A stretch of 64,000 nt of DNA, taken from the NCBI RefSeq assembly GCF_900637545.1, contig NZ_LR134376.1, forward strand, positions 1,321,001-1,385,000, written 5' to 3'. A model generated the notes under the pieces. That model was not told the origin of the DNA. It worked only from the letters and a program-made list of their open reading frames with translations, and did no database searches. How positions within the stretch are numbered: the first letter of the stretch is position 1; the number at the start of each line of letters is the position of its first letter. The DNA comes from Aeromonas encheleia. GTDB lineage: Bacteria > Pseudomonadota > Gammaproteobacteria > Enterobacterales > Aeromonadaceae. Below are positions 1 to 8,055 of the stretch, piece after piece. A program made the translations under genes and the position numbers.

Positions 1-1
1 G

Positions 2-1477
2 GCCCGTCAGGTGTTGGTGGCGGGCAACGAGCGCAAGCGCTACGTCATCGCCGTCTCGGCCGCGGGGGAGTACACCCAGTATCACGGTGGCACCGTCGAG
101 GGCGGGCTGGCGGCCATCACCACCCTGCTCAACCGGGTGAACGAGGTGTATCAGCGCGACGTCGCCGCCGAGTTCCAGCTCGCCAGCGGCAACGACACCA
201 TCATCTTCACCGATCCCGTCACCGATCCCTTCTTCAATGGTGAGGACCCGTCTGGTTCAGGCCTGACCGATACCGACGTCAACATGAAGGTGCAGGCCGA
301 CGCGCTGGCCAAAGGGCTGGGCCCCTTCGATATCGGCCACGTGGTCAACACCGGCGGCGGTGGTCTGGCGGGGTTGGGGGTGCTCTGCACGGCGGAGAAA
401 TCGGCCGGCATGACGGGCTCGGCCACGCCGGAGGGGGATGCCTTCTTCATCGACTACGTGGCCCACGAGATCGGCCACCAGTTCGGCGCCGATCACACCT
501 TCAACGGCACCAGCGGCAGCTGCGGCGGCGGCAACCGGGAGGCCAGCCAGGCCTGGGAGCCGGGCAGCGGCAGCTCCATCATGGCCTATGCCGGCATCTG
601 CGGGGAAGAGAACCTGCAGGCCAACAGCCTGCCCTATTTCCACAGCAAGTCCATCGAGCAGATGCGGGCACACATGGGGACAGTGGCCAGCTGCGGCACC
701 CGGCTTAGCCTCACCAACAACGCGCCCCAGGTCGCCGCCGGCGCTGACTACGTCATCCCGGCCAACACCCCCTTCGTGCTCAAGGGGGCCGGGGCCGATC
801 TGGATGGCGATCCCCTGACCTACAACTGGGAGCAGATCGATCTGGGCACCGAGTCCTTCAACGCCGCCAGCATGATAGACGACGGCACCCGCCCGCTGTT
901 CCGCTTCGTGGCACCGACCGCGCTGCCGGAGCGCACCCTGCCAAGCTTTGCCTCCCTGCTGACCAACACCCTGGCGAAGGGGGAAACCTGGCCCGCCACC
1001 AACCGGGATCTCAACTTCCGGCTCACGGCGCGGGATGGCAAGGGCGGCGTGACCAGCGACGAGATGAAGGTCCAGGTGATCGATACCGGCAGCGCCTTCC
1101 GCCTCACCAGCCCGCTGGTGACCCCGCTGGCGGCCGGCCAGAACCAGACCATCGGCTGGGATGTCGCGGGCACCAGAGAGGCCCCCATCAACTGCAGCCG
1201 GGTCGACCTCTCCATGACCCGGGACGAGGGGGTGAACTGGACCCTGCTGGCCAGCGGCCAGCCCAACTCGGGCTCGGCGAACGTGGCCATCCCCGCCGGT
1301 GAGGACGGCACCGCCCGCCTGAAGGTCGCCTGCAGTGACAACCTCTTCTTCGCCATCAGCCCGCTCAAGCTGTCGGTGACCCAGCGCGCGGCAGAGGGCG
1401 GCGGTGGTGGCGGTGGCTCCCTCGGGTTCGGGACCCTGGCATTGGCCCTGCTGGGCTGGGTGCGGAGGCGGGCATGA
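2..1477 (+). CDS. Secreted metzincin-type zinc metalloprotease with GlyGly-CTERM tail (5' end outside window)
   Basis: The frame is open from base 2, so the true start and signal peptide lie upstream of the window. The sequence shows an extended zinc site HEIGHQFGADH at about residues 152-162 (counted from the GTG at 11) and a following Met-turn (SIMAYAG), which together define a metzincin of the M12/reprolysin-like type. An Ig-like beta region follows (DLDGDPLTYNWEQ). The last 26 residues are a run of seven glycines, a serine, a hydrophobic helix and an RRR terminus, the GlyGly-CTERM sorting signal processed by rhombosortase and usually exported by type II secretion. The stop overlaps the start of the next gene (ATGA), so the two are probably co-translated. 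An exported protease is well supported; its substrate is not known. Confidence 0.88.
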   Translation, partial: ARQVLVAGNERKRYVIAVSAAGEYTQYHGGTVEGGLAAITTLLNRVNEVYQRDVAAEFQLASGNDTIIFTDPVTDPFFNGEDPSGSGLTDTDVNMKVQADALAKGLGPFDIGHVVNTGGGGLAGLGVLCTAEKSAGMTGSATPEGDAFFIDYVAHEIGHQFGADHTFNGTSGSCGGGNREASQAWEPGSGSSIMAYAGICGEENLQANSLPYFHSKSIEQMRAHMGTVASCGTRLSLTNNAPQVAAGADYVIPANTPFVLKGAGADLDGDPLTYNWEQIDLGTESFNAASMIDDGTRPLFRFVAPTALPERTLPSFASLLTNTLAKGETWPATNRDLNFRLTARDGKGGVTSDEMKVQVIDTGSAFRLTSPLVTPLAAGQNQTIGWDVAGTREAPINCSRVDLSMTRDEGVNWTLLASGQPNSGSANVAIPAGEDGTARLKVACSDNLFFAISPLKLSVTQRAAEGGGGGGGSLGFGTLALALLGWVRRRA

Positions 1478-1818
1478 GGCTAGGTTACGCCCTGTCGCTG
1501 GTGCTGCTCGCGGGTTGTCAGGCCGATGCCGGCACCCTGGAGCAGGCGCTCGATGACAGCCTCGCCAGGCAGGATTATCGGCTGATCGTGCGGGCGGGGC
1601 GCGGCGAGGTGGCCCCCGGCATACCGCAGGAGGCGCAGCTGGAGGCCAAGGCGCGCTGTGGGGTGCGCTACCTCGAGGGGCTGGGGGATGTCATCAAGCC
1701 GGACCAGCAAGAGGCGTATGCCAAACTCAGCGCCTATGCCGCCGAGTACAACCGGCGCATGCTGGCGCACTGCCCGCCGGCCGCGGCGCCCGCGAACCGA
1801 GGTGGCAGCCAGCCATGA
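1474..1818 (+). CDS. Small putative lipoprotein, co-transcribed with the metalloprotease
   Basis: The 114-aa product starts with a short basic N-terminus, a hydrophobic stretch and a lipobox LLAGC, so it should be processed by signal peptidase II and anchored by a lipid at Cys 15. The mature part is mostly helical and ends in an Ala/Pro-rich tail. Its ATG overlaps the TGA of the upstream metalloprotease gene, which argues for translational coupling and a related envelope or secretion role. I do not recognise the family. The lipoprotein call is secure from the lipobox; the function is unknown. Confidence 0.7.
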   Translation: MRLGYALSLVLLAGCQADAGTLEQALDDSLARQDYRLIVRAGRGEVAPGIPQEAQLEAKARCGVRYLEGLGDVIKPDQQEAYAKLSAYAAEYNRRMLAHCPPAAAPANRGGSQP

Positions 1819-1825
1819 CGCAACC

Positions 1826-1855
1826 AAGGGAGGCCCAGGCCTCCCTTCGCTTTTT
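1826..1855 (+). terminator. Intrinsic terminator after the lipoprotein gene
   Basis: A 9-bp GC-rich stem (arms AAGGGAGGC and GCCTCCCTT, 4-nt loop) is followed by CGCTTTTT. It sits 8 bases after the stop of the lipoprotein gene and ends the protease-lipoprotein transcript before pdxH. Confidence 0.7.
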
Positions 1856-1955
1856 GGGGCTCCCATTTGCGCGCCGCCGGACTTGTACCCATGGCCCGCT
1901 CGTCGCACAATGCCTTCATAGCCGCCTTGGCGGGAAAGAGAGAAGGAAAATCAAG

Positions 1956-2594
1956 ATGATGGATGTTGCCGATCTGCGCCGCGAATACACAAGGGGCGGA
2001 TTGCACCGGGCCGATCTGCCGGCCCTGCCGCTGGAGTTGTTCGAGAAGTGGCTGGCTCAGGCGTGCGAGGCCAAGCTGACCGACCCGACCGCCATGGTGG
2101 TGGCGACCGTGGATGCCGAGGGGCAACCCTGGCAGCGCACCGTGCTGCTCAAGCACTACGATGCCCAGGGCATGGTGTTCTACACCAACATGGGCAGCCG
2201 CAAGGCGGCGCAGCTGGAAGGCAACCCCCGCATCAGCCTGCACTTCCCCTGGCACACCCTGGACCGCCAGGTGCACGTCACCGGCCGGGTGGAGAAGCTC
2301 GGCACCCTAGAGGTGATGAAGTATTTCCACAGCCGTCCCAAGGACAGCCAGATAGCGGCCTGGGTCTCGCAGCAGTCATCACGGATCTCCGCCCGCGGCG
2401 TGCTGGAGGCGAAGTTTCTCGAGTTGAAGCAGAAGTTTGCCAAGGGTGAGGTGCCGCTGCCGAGCTTCTGGGGCGGCTACCGGGTGGTCATCGATACGGT
2501 GGAATTCTGGCAGGGTGGTGCGCACCGGCTGCACGATCGCTTCTACTACAGCCGGGAAGGCGCTGGCTGGCATATAGAGCGGCTGGCGCCCTGA
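1956..2594 (+). CDS. pdxH: Pyridoxamine 5'-phosphate oxidase
   Basis: PdxH is an FMN enzyme that oxidises pyridoxine or pyridoxamine 5'-phosphate to pyridoxal 5'-phosphate, the last step of vitamin B6 synthesis and salvage. The 212-aa product is close to the 218 aa of E. coli PdxH. It shows the family landmarks [10 protein letters not shown] at the N-terminus, the FMN-binding segment [22 protein letters not shown], and the C-terminal [16 protein letters not shown] block. The ATG at 1956 (a second one follows at 1959) was chosen because an AGAAGGAA ribosome site lies 8 bases upstream and the protein begins as in homologues. The next gene, a LysR regulator, overlaps its stop (TGATG). Confidence 0.96.
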   Translation: MMDVADLRREYTRGGLHRADLPALPLELFEKWLAQACEAKLTDPTAMVVATVDAEGQPWQRTVLLKHYDAQGMVFYTNMGSRKAAQLEGNPRISLHFPWHTLDRQVHVTGRVEKLGTLEVMKYFHSRPKDSQIAAWVSQQSSRISARGVLEAKFLELKQKFAKGEVPLPSFWGGYRVVIDTVEFWQGGAHRLHDRFYYSREGAGWHIERLAP

Positions 2595-3553
2595 TGAACA
2601 TAGCCCGGCTCAAGAACTTCACCGAGATAGTGAAGAACAACTTCAACATCTCGGCGACGGCGGAGAAGCTCTACACCTCCCAGCCGACCCTCAGCAAGCA
2701 GATGAAGATGCTGGAAGACGAGCTGGGGCTGGCGCTCTTCACCCGCAAGGGCAAGAACCTGATAGGCCTGACCCGGATGGGGGAGCAGGTGATGGAGCTG
2801 GCCAAGGGGGTGGTGGCCCAGGTCGATCAGATAGGCCAGCTGTCGGTGCGGGAGCAGCTGGCCACCAGCGGCGTGCTGCGCATCGCCACCACCCACACCA
2901 TGGCGCGTTACAAGCTGCCGGCGGTGATCACCGAGTTCTCCCGCCGCTACCCCGAGGTCAGCATCCATCTGCATCAGGGAGCCCCGGCCCAGCTGGCGCA
3001 GATGGTGCAGAACGGGGACGTGGAGATGGCCATTGCCACCGAGTCCATGCACCTGTTCGACGAGCTGGCCACCGTGCCCTGCTATCGCTGGGGCCGCAGC
3101 GTGGTGGTGCCGCACGGTCACCCGCTTATCGAGTGCCAGCCGCTCGCCATGGCGGACTTGGCTCGCTATCCCCTCATCACCTATGTGTTCGGCTTCACCG
3201 GCAACTCCAAGATGGACAAGGCGTTCGGTCGTCATGGCCTCAGCCCCCGCATCGTGCTGACGGCCACCGACACCGACATCATCAAGCACTATGTGCGGCT
3301 CGGCATGGGGGTGGGGGTGATCGCCACCTCGGCTTTCGACGAAGCGGACAGGGAGAGCCTGGTCAGCCTCAACATCGATCACCTGATCGCCTCCAGCACG
3401 GCCCACATCTGCCTGCGCAGACATGCCCACCTGCGCGACTACATGTACGACTTCATCCACCTCTACGCCCCCCACGTGAGCCGCGAGACGGTGCAGCTGT
3501 CGCTCATCAATCAGCCGCCGGCGGGCAACATGGCGACCCTGCCCTGGTTGTGA
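2594..3553 (+). CDS. LysR-family regulator, CysB/Cbl-like
   Basis: The 319-aa product has an N-terminal winged helix-turn-helix (ISATAEKLYTSQPTLSKQMK, residues about 18-37) and a type 2 periplasmic-binding-like effector domain from about residue 90. The opening [18 protein letters not shown] and the effector-domain segment ITYVFGFTGNSK resemble CysB and Cbl, which sense sulfur status through acetylserine or sulfate. The ATG overlaps the pdxH stop in a TGATG junction, so it is probably translated from the same mRNA. It faces the M20 amidohydrolase operon tail to tail. The regulator call is firm; CysB-like sulfur sensing is inferred and not certain. Confidence 0.85.
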   Translation: MNIARLKNFTEIVKNNFNISATAEKLYTSQPTLSKQMKMLEDELGLALFTRKGKNLIGLTRMGEQVMELAKGVVAQVDQIGQLSVREQLATSGVLRIATTHTMARYKLPAVITEFSRRYPEVSIHLHQGAPAQLAQMVQNGDVEMAIATESMHLFDELATVPCYRWGRSVVVPHGHPLIECQPLAMADLARYPLITYVFGFTGNSKMDKAFGRHGLSPRIVLTATDTDIIKHYVRLGMGVGVIATSAFDEADRESLVSLNIDHLIASSTAHICLRRHAHLRDYMYDFIHLYAPHVSRETVQLSLINQPPAGNMATLPWL

Positions 3554-3571
3554 CAGCCGGGGTTGACCCAT

Positions 3572-3605
3572 AAAAAAAGAGAGGCCATTGGCCTCTCTTT
3601 TTGCA
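3572..3605 (+). terminator. Intrinsic terminator after the LysR gene
   Basis: The hairpin has arms AAGAGAGGCC and GGCCTCTCTT around a 2-nt centre, preceded by an A run and followed by a T run. The A/T runs on both sides make it a likely bidirectional terminator between the convergent LysR gene and the amidohydrolase operon. Confidence 0.85.
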
Positions 3606-3660
3606 TCAGTCGGGTGACTCAGGCCAGCTGGGTTACCAGATGACTCAGGCTACCTTGGTG

Positions 3661-4033
3661 GCCAGATTGACAAAAATCTGGGCCCCGATCAGCAGGCAAT
3701 CATCGTCCAGGTAGTAGGGGGATTGGCATGCAGGTAGTTGCAGATCCCCCTGGCCTGGCCAGACGCGTGCTGTCGATGGTCAGGCGTTTCGGGTCGCCAG
3801 ATTGATAAAGATCTGGGCCCCGATCAGCAGGCAGTCATCGTCCAGGTAGTAGGGGGATTGGCATGCAGGTAGTTGCAGATCCCCCTGGCCTGGCCAGACA
3901 CGTGCTGTCGATGGTCAGGTGTTTCGGGTCGCCAGATTGACAAAGATCTGGGCCCCGATCAGCAGGCAGTCATCGTCCAGGTAGTAAGGATTGGCGTGCA
4001 GATAGTTGCAGATCCCCTTGGCCTGGCAGCCGC
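3661..4033. repeat. 135-bp tandem repeat made from the 3' end of the amidohydrolase gene
   Basis: Three units begin with the same GCCAGATTGA block at 3661, 3796 and 3931, a spacing of exactly 135 bp. The third (3931 to about 4033) is the functional 3' end of the M20 gene. The first two are extra copies beyond its stop codon, each carrying about 100 nt of coding sequence plus a 35-nt tail, and differ from each other at about five positions. Both extra copies have a 5-G run where the gene has two Gs, which would shift the reading frame. Confidence 0.9.
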
Positions 4034-5096
4034 TGCCGAGGAAGAACATGGCCCCCTTGCGATCCGGCGTGGCGTTGATCATGTAGCTGAAGTCCTCGCT
4101 GCCGGTCATGGGCTGGCCCTGACCGTTGATGCCCTCGGCGGGCAGCACGCTGGCGGCGGCCTGTTGCAGGCGCTGGCAGGCCAGGGCATGGTTCTCGACC
4201 GCCGGATAGCCGGCATAGACCATGCTGGTCTTGAAGCCGCGCAGCTCGCTCTGGGCGACGATGTCCTTGAAGCTGTTTTTCAGGATCTGGTCGGTCTCCG
4301 CATCCATGGCGCGGATGGTGCCACGGGCCTGCACGTGATCGGCGACCGCATTGGGGATGGTGCCGCCGTTGATCATGCCGCAGCCAAACACCGCCGGGCT
4401 GAACGGGCTGGTGCGCTTGGCGACTATGTAGTCCATGTCTTCTATGATGCGCACCGCCTCGCGGATGGCGTCCAGCCCCTTGTGGGGGGTCGAGCCGTGG
4501 GCGGAGATGCCGTGCACCTCCAGGGTCCAGGCCGAGCCCCAGGAGGACATGACCCCCTGGTTGAACTTGATGGTACCAGTCTCCATGGCACCATCGTTGT
4601 GCAGCGCGTAGATCTCGTCCACCCCCTTCATGCAGCCGAGCTCCACCATCTTCTCGGCGCCTGGCACCCGCATGTCCTCCTCGGCCATCTGGAAGATGAT
4701 GCGCACGTTGTATTGCAGCCGCTCCCTGTGCTGGGCCAGGAATTTCGCCGTGGTCAGCGCGATCGCCATATGGGAGTCGTGGCCGCAGTTGTGGGCCATC
4801 CCCTCGTGAGTGGACTTGAACGCCACCTCACTCATGTCGTGCATCTCCAGGCCGTCCATGTCGGCGCGAAAGGCGATGGTGGGCAGGCTGGGGTCGACGG
4901 CGAGATCGCCGTGGAAACCGGTGAAGCCTGGGTAGTCGGTGATCCGGTAGCCGAGTTCGCTCATCAGCTCGCGGCAGTAGGCCGAGGTCTTGAACTCGGC
5001 GCCCGAGTACTCCGGGATACGGTGCAGGTGGTGGCGCACTTCGCGGCTGAAGTCACGCAGGGCAAGCAGCTCAGGTTCGATGTGGTAGTGGTGCAT
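3915..5096 (-). CDS. M20-family amidohydrolase / N-acyl amino acid deacylase
   Basis: The 393-aa product is an M20D metal-dependent amidohydrolase, the family that includes hippurate hydrolases, AbgB-like aminobenzoyl-glutamate hydrolases and N-acetyl-amino-acid deacylases. Family blocks are visible in order: HHLHRIPEYSG, the metal site AHNCGHDSHMA, the catalytic MAEEDMR segment, HGISAHGSTPHKG in the lid domain, and MTGSEDFSYM near the C-terminus. The ATG at 5096 overlaps the stop of the upstream membrane-protein gene (TGATG), so it is translationally coupled. It is the last gene of a three-gene operon with two membrane proteins, which suggests that the substrate is imported or the product exported by them. 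The 3' end carries extra tandem copies. The exact substrate is unknown. Confidence 0.9.
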   Translation of the reverse strand: MHHYHIEPELLALRDFSREVRHHLHRIPEYSGAEFKTSAYCRELMSELGYRITDYPGFTGFHGDLAVDPSLPTIAFRADMDGLEMHDMSEVAFKSTHEGMAHNCGHDSHMAIALTTAKFLAQHRERLQYNVRIIFQMAEEDMRVPGAEKMVELGCMKGVDEIYALHNDGAMETGTIKFNQGVMSSWGSAWTLEVHGISAHGSTPHKGLDAIREAVRIIEDMDYIVAKRTSPFSPAVFGCGMINGGTIPNAVADHVQARGTIRAMDAETDQILKNSFKDIVAQSELRGFKTSMVYAGYPAVENHALACQRLQQAAASVLPAEGINGQGQPMTGSEDFSYMINATPDRKGAMFFLGSGCQAKGICNYLHANPYYLDDDCLLIGAQIFVNLATRNT

Positions 5097-5545
5097 CAGA
5101 TGATCCCTTGAATGGAGAAGCCGAGTTGGGCAACCAGCGAGGCGCCGAAGAAACAGCAGGTGGAGACGATCATGAAGATGAGGATCACCTTCCACGACAT
5201 CTTCTTGAGCTCTTCGAGCTGACCGCCCACGGAGAGGCCGGCGAAGGCCAAGAGCGGCACGCAGCAGGAGAGGAAGGAGATCTTCGCCACCGCGTCGATG
5301 AACAGGCCGCGCACCGGGGTTTCCGGCAGGCAGATGAGAATGCCGATGATGGTGGCATAGGCAAAGGCCGGCAGGGAGGAGGGCAGGTAGCGCTTGGCCA
5401 CCAGGGAGACGAACACCACCAGCGCCATGGCGACGAAGCTGTCACCCATCTCGTACAGGGGCAGGCCAGTGGTCAGGGTCTGGGTAAACATGGCCAGCAG
5501 GATCGCCAGGAAGACGAAGCGCATATCCATCACGATGCTTTTCAT
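5096..5545 (-). CDS. Integral membrane protein, second partner of the DUF3100-like protein
   Basis: The 149-aa product is almost entirely hydrophobic with about four predicted transmembrane helices. The start (MKSIVMDMR) overlaps the stop of the larger membrane-protein gene (ATGA), and its own stop overlaps the amidohydrolase start, so the three genes are tightly coupled. Size and pairing suggest that it is one half of a two-component secondary transporter, with the 272-aa upstream protein as the other half. I do not recognise a named family from sequence alone. Expression from the operon is well supported; a transport role is inference. Confidence 0.75.
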   Translation of the reverse strand: MKSIVMDMRFVFLAILLAMFTQTLTTGLPLYEMGDSFVAMALVVFVSLVAKRYLPSSLPAFAYATIIGILICLPETPVRGLFIDAVAKISFLSCCVPLLAFAGLSVGGQLEELKKMSWKVILIFMIVSTCCFFGASLVAQLGFSIQGII

Positions 5546-6360
5546 TGGGCTTCTCCTTTGGAGGACATGGCGAAGATCTTCTCGGCAAGCGGCAGCCCCA
5601 GATAGGTGAGGGAGAGGGCGCCGAGGGCGGAGGAGAGCAGGTTGGAGGCGGCGGCTATGCTCAGCACCTGTTGGGCCATCGCCTCGTCGAGGCCGTTGAT
5701 GAGGGCGCCGGAGGCGGCACTCAGCATGGAGCCGGAGCCGACCCCGGAGCCGGCGGCCAGGGCCAGCGGGTGCAGACCGGTGAGCGGGGCTATGCTGCCG
5801 AGCACGCTGAACCAGAGGGTGCCGATGATGGAGCCGCACAGGTAGATGGCGAGCACGCCTATGTACTCCTGGGAGCCGGTGCCGAACTTGCCCTGGATCA
5901 CCGCGACCGATGGCTCACGGCTGATGGAGGAGCAGGCCCCGATGGCGCGGCGCCCGAAGCCGAACTTCACCGCCAGCGGGATGGCGATGAGGATGGGCAG
6001 CAGGTTGCCGATCTCCTGCAGGAAGAGGGGCACCCCGACGCTCAGGATCAGCTTGAGGTTGGGAATGATCATGCCGGCATACTGGGTGCCGAGGATCAGC
6101 AGGCTGAAGCCCACCATCTTGCCGCAGAAGCCCTCTTCCCTGGCGGTGAAGAGCTTCCTCCAGCCGGGGATGCGATCCTTGATGGGCTTGGCCGAGATGA
6201 TCATGCCGATGATGACGGCGAACAGCATGGGCAGAATAGGAATGATGGCGATGCCGATCTTGATCTCTTGTTTCCCTATCAGGTATTGGGCCACGAAGAT
6301 CAGCAGGGCGGTGGCCAGGGTACTGACCACCACCGTTTTGAGGGGACTGGTTTGCTGCAT
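5542..6360 (-). CDS. Polytopic membrane protein, DUF3100-like putative transporter
   Basis: The 272-aa product has about eight hydrophobic segments separated by short loops with Gly-rich turns (AAGSGVGSGSMLSAASG). The loop ACSSISREPSVAVIQ is probably functional because it is polar inside an otherwise hydrophobic protein. The composition and its place upstream of an M20 amidohydrolase resemble DUF3100 proteins, but that assignment is from memory of the family and not verified. The ATG at 6360 was chosen over an upstream in-frame ATG because homologous-looking sequence begins there. It is the first gene of the three-gene operon ending with the amidohydrolase. Confidence 0.72.
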   Translation of the reverse strand: MQQTSPLKTVVVSTLATALLIFVAQYLIGKQEIKIGIAIIPILPMLFAVIIGMIISAKPIKDRIPGWRKLFTAREEGFCGKMVGFSLLILGTQYAGMIIPNLKLILSVGVPLFLQEIGNLLPILIAIPLAVKFGFGRRAIGACSSISREPSVAVIQGKFGTGSQEYIGVLAIYLCGSIIGTLWFSVLGSIAPLTGLHPLALAAGSGVGSGSMLSAASGALINGLDEAMAQQVLSIAAASNLLSSALGALSLTYLGLPLAEKIFAMSSKGEAQ

Positions 6361-6660
6361 AGTGTTGTCTCTTGTTATGCGTTGGCTGTCATGACCGGCG
6401 CTGGCGGGTGCATGATGGGGGCATGATAGGAAGGGAGGGGGGTCATTAATGTGACGTTCATCAAGCCGGACATATGGCATTTTTTCATGGGGTATGCCGT
6501 TTAACCCTGATAAACACATGGATTAACAGTGAATGATCAGTGAGTTGCATCGCATGAGCGAAAAGGGGGCCTGGGCTGGGCATGGCTGCCGGAGATGGGC
6601 ATACTGCTGGGTTCGGATCAGGCCGGTGCGCCGGGTCGCTCGAGAGAGGATGGGGGCAGG
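6361..6660. promoter_or_regulatory. Divergent intergenic region with a candidate LysR-type dyad
   Basis: This 300-bp gap separates the leftward transporter-amidohydrolase operon from the rightward acetyltransferase gene and must hold both promoters. The most regular signal is the dyad GGCAT-N13-ATGCC at 6476-6498, about 115 bp upstream of the leftward start, in an AT-richer stretch. Its geometry (T-N11-A type) fits a LysR-family operator, and the LysR gene at 2594 is a possible partner. No strong consensus promoter is apparent. Confidence 0.3.
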
Positions 6661-7911
6661 ATGGAGTTGTTGATCGAGGGGGAGCTCTGGCAACCCCACT
6701 GGCGGGCGCCATTGCAGGAGTGGCAGCGACGGGGAAACCGCTGGCAGCTGCTGCTCGGCAAGCGGGCCGAGCGCCAGCCCTGGAGCCTGGCCGCGCCCTG
6801 GGCGGACAGCCCGCCCGATGGCATCCTCACGGCCAGTGCCTTGCTCGCGAGCTGGCTGGAGGGGGACGGGGCGGCCGTCTATGCCGACCCGAGTCGCCAG
6901 ATCCTGATCAGCGCCTCCTCCGTCCTGCTGACCCTGGCCAAGGAGAGCGGCCTGCTCACCCTGGGGCCCAGCGGCGCGGATCTGCGACTGAGCGCGGATG
7001 ACGAGCTGGCCGATGTGCTGCAGCGGCTGCTCGCGCGGCGGCTGTGCATCCCAGTGCTGCGCGAGTCAGGGTCGGCCCCTGGCCTGGCGCTGCGGCCACT
7101 GCGGGCCGAGGATGAGGCCGACATAGTACGCTACTGCTCGGATGCGGCGCTCGCCCGTTACACCCTCAATATCCCTCATCCCTATCCTGCGGAGAGTGCC
7201 CGCGACTGGCTCGCCCTGAGTGACCGCAAGGGGGCGCTCGGCATGGGCTGGACCTGGGCCCTGACGCTGGATCCAGCGGATGAGCCGGCCCCACTGCTCG
7301 GGGTGATCTCCCTGCACTGGAACGGTGAGCTGGCCTGGTGGGTGGGCGTGCCCTGGCAAAACCGCGGGCTGGCCACCCGGGCGGCGCGGCTGGTCAGGGA
7401 CTTTGCCTTCGAGCAGCGGCACCTGCCGGCCCTGACCGCCCGCCACATGCCGGACAACCTGGCCTCGGGCCGGGTGATGGCCAAGCTCGGCATGCACTAT
7501 TGCGGGCTACGGCCGGGGACTGATCGCTACCCCGGCGAGCTGAGTCACTGGCGGCTGGATCGCGCCCCCCGGTTGCCCGACGACATCCGGGCGAGATTGG
7601 CGCCCTGGCTTGCGGACAGGCGCGTGGTTGTGGCCATACTGCACGGTGCCTGGGCCAGGGGGGAAGCGGGCGGCGCGCTGGAGCTGGCCCTCTTCACGAA
7701 TGACCCGCGCGCGGGCGACGAGCCTCTGTGGCAGGATGGCATTGAGCTGGTGGCCCGCCGTCACCCTCTCTCCTGGCTGGAGGGGGACCAGCTGGCGCCA
7801 GGCTCCCATCTGGGTGGGGTGCTGCTCAAGGATCGGGGGGAGCTGGGGCTCGCCTATCTGCATCGGCTGATCCGCGCGCAGATCGGTGGGAACGGGAGCC
7901 TCCCCATATGA
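6661..7911 (+). CDS. GNAT acetyltransferase with a C-terminal nucleotidyltransferase-like domain
   Basis: The 416-aa product has a central GNAT domain (about residues 140-290) with the acetyl-CoA-binding pattern WWVGVPWQNRGLATRAARLV (conserved Q/RxxGxG/A core as QNRGLA) and the typical C-terminal NLASGRVMAKLGM motif. The last 100 residues (VVVAILHGAWARGEAGG... followed by WQDGIELVARR) look like the GS-motif start of a minimal nucleotidyltransferase, with the acidic DxD replaced by ELAL, so that part is likely non-catalytic. The N-terminal 130 residues are unassigned. The ATG at 6661 was chosen over an upstream one because the latter lacks a ribosome site. The GNAT call is firm; the C-terminal fold is inferred. 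Confidence 0.75.
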   Translation: MELLIEGELWQPHWRAPLQEWQRRGNRWQLLLGKRAERQPWSLAAPWADSPPDGILTASALLASWLEGDGAAVYADPSRQILISASSVLLTLAKESGLLTLGPSGADLRLSADDELADVLQRLLARRLCIPVLRESGSAPGLALRPLRAEDEADIVRYCSDAALARYTLNIPHPYPAESARDWLALSDRKGALGMGWTWALTLDPADEPAPLLGVISLHWNGELAWWVGVPWQNRGLATRAARLVRDFAFEQRHLPALTARHMPDNLASGRVMAKLGMHYCGLRPGTDRYPGELSHWRLDRAPRLPDDIRARLAPWLADRRVVVAILHGAWARGEAGGALELALFTNDPRAGDEPLWQDGIELVARRHPLSWLEGDQLAPGSHLGGVLLKDRGELGLAYLHRLIRAQIGGNGSLPI

Positions 7912-8055
7912 TGCGGGAGCGGCGGTTTTGCACCGTTCGGCCCCCTCGCCAATCGTTTTCCTGAGTCCGTCCTCCCATTTTCAGACAAAGCCATTCAAAG
8001 TGGCCGCCGCTTCTGTGAAATAATGGGCGTCCTGCCGTACGAGGAGTAACGCTGT

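Noticed and set aside
3661..4033. 135-bp repeats taken as a REP or ERIC-type element
   Set aside because: The unit is derived from the adjacent coding sequence, not from a dispersed palindromic family.
3873..5111. 412-aa open frame on the plus strand opposite the M20 amidohydrolase
   Set aside because: It is the antisense shadow of a well-supported gene in high-GC DNA; it has no family motif and no ribosome site.
5545..6426. 293-aa plus-strand frame opposite the membrane proteins
   Set aside because: Gly/Glu/His-rich low-complexity translation typical of GC-rich antisense; the minus-strand genes are coupled and membrane-like.
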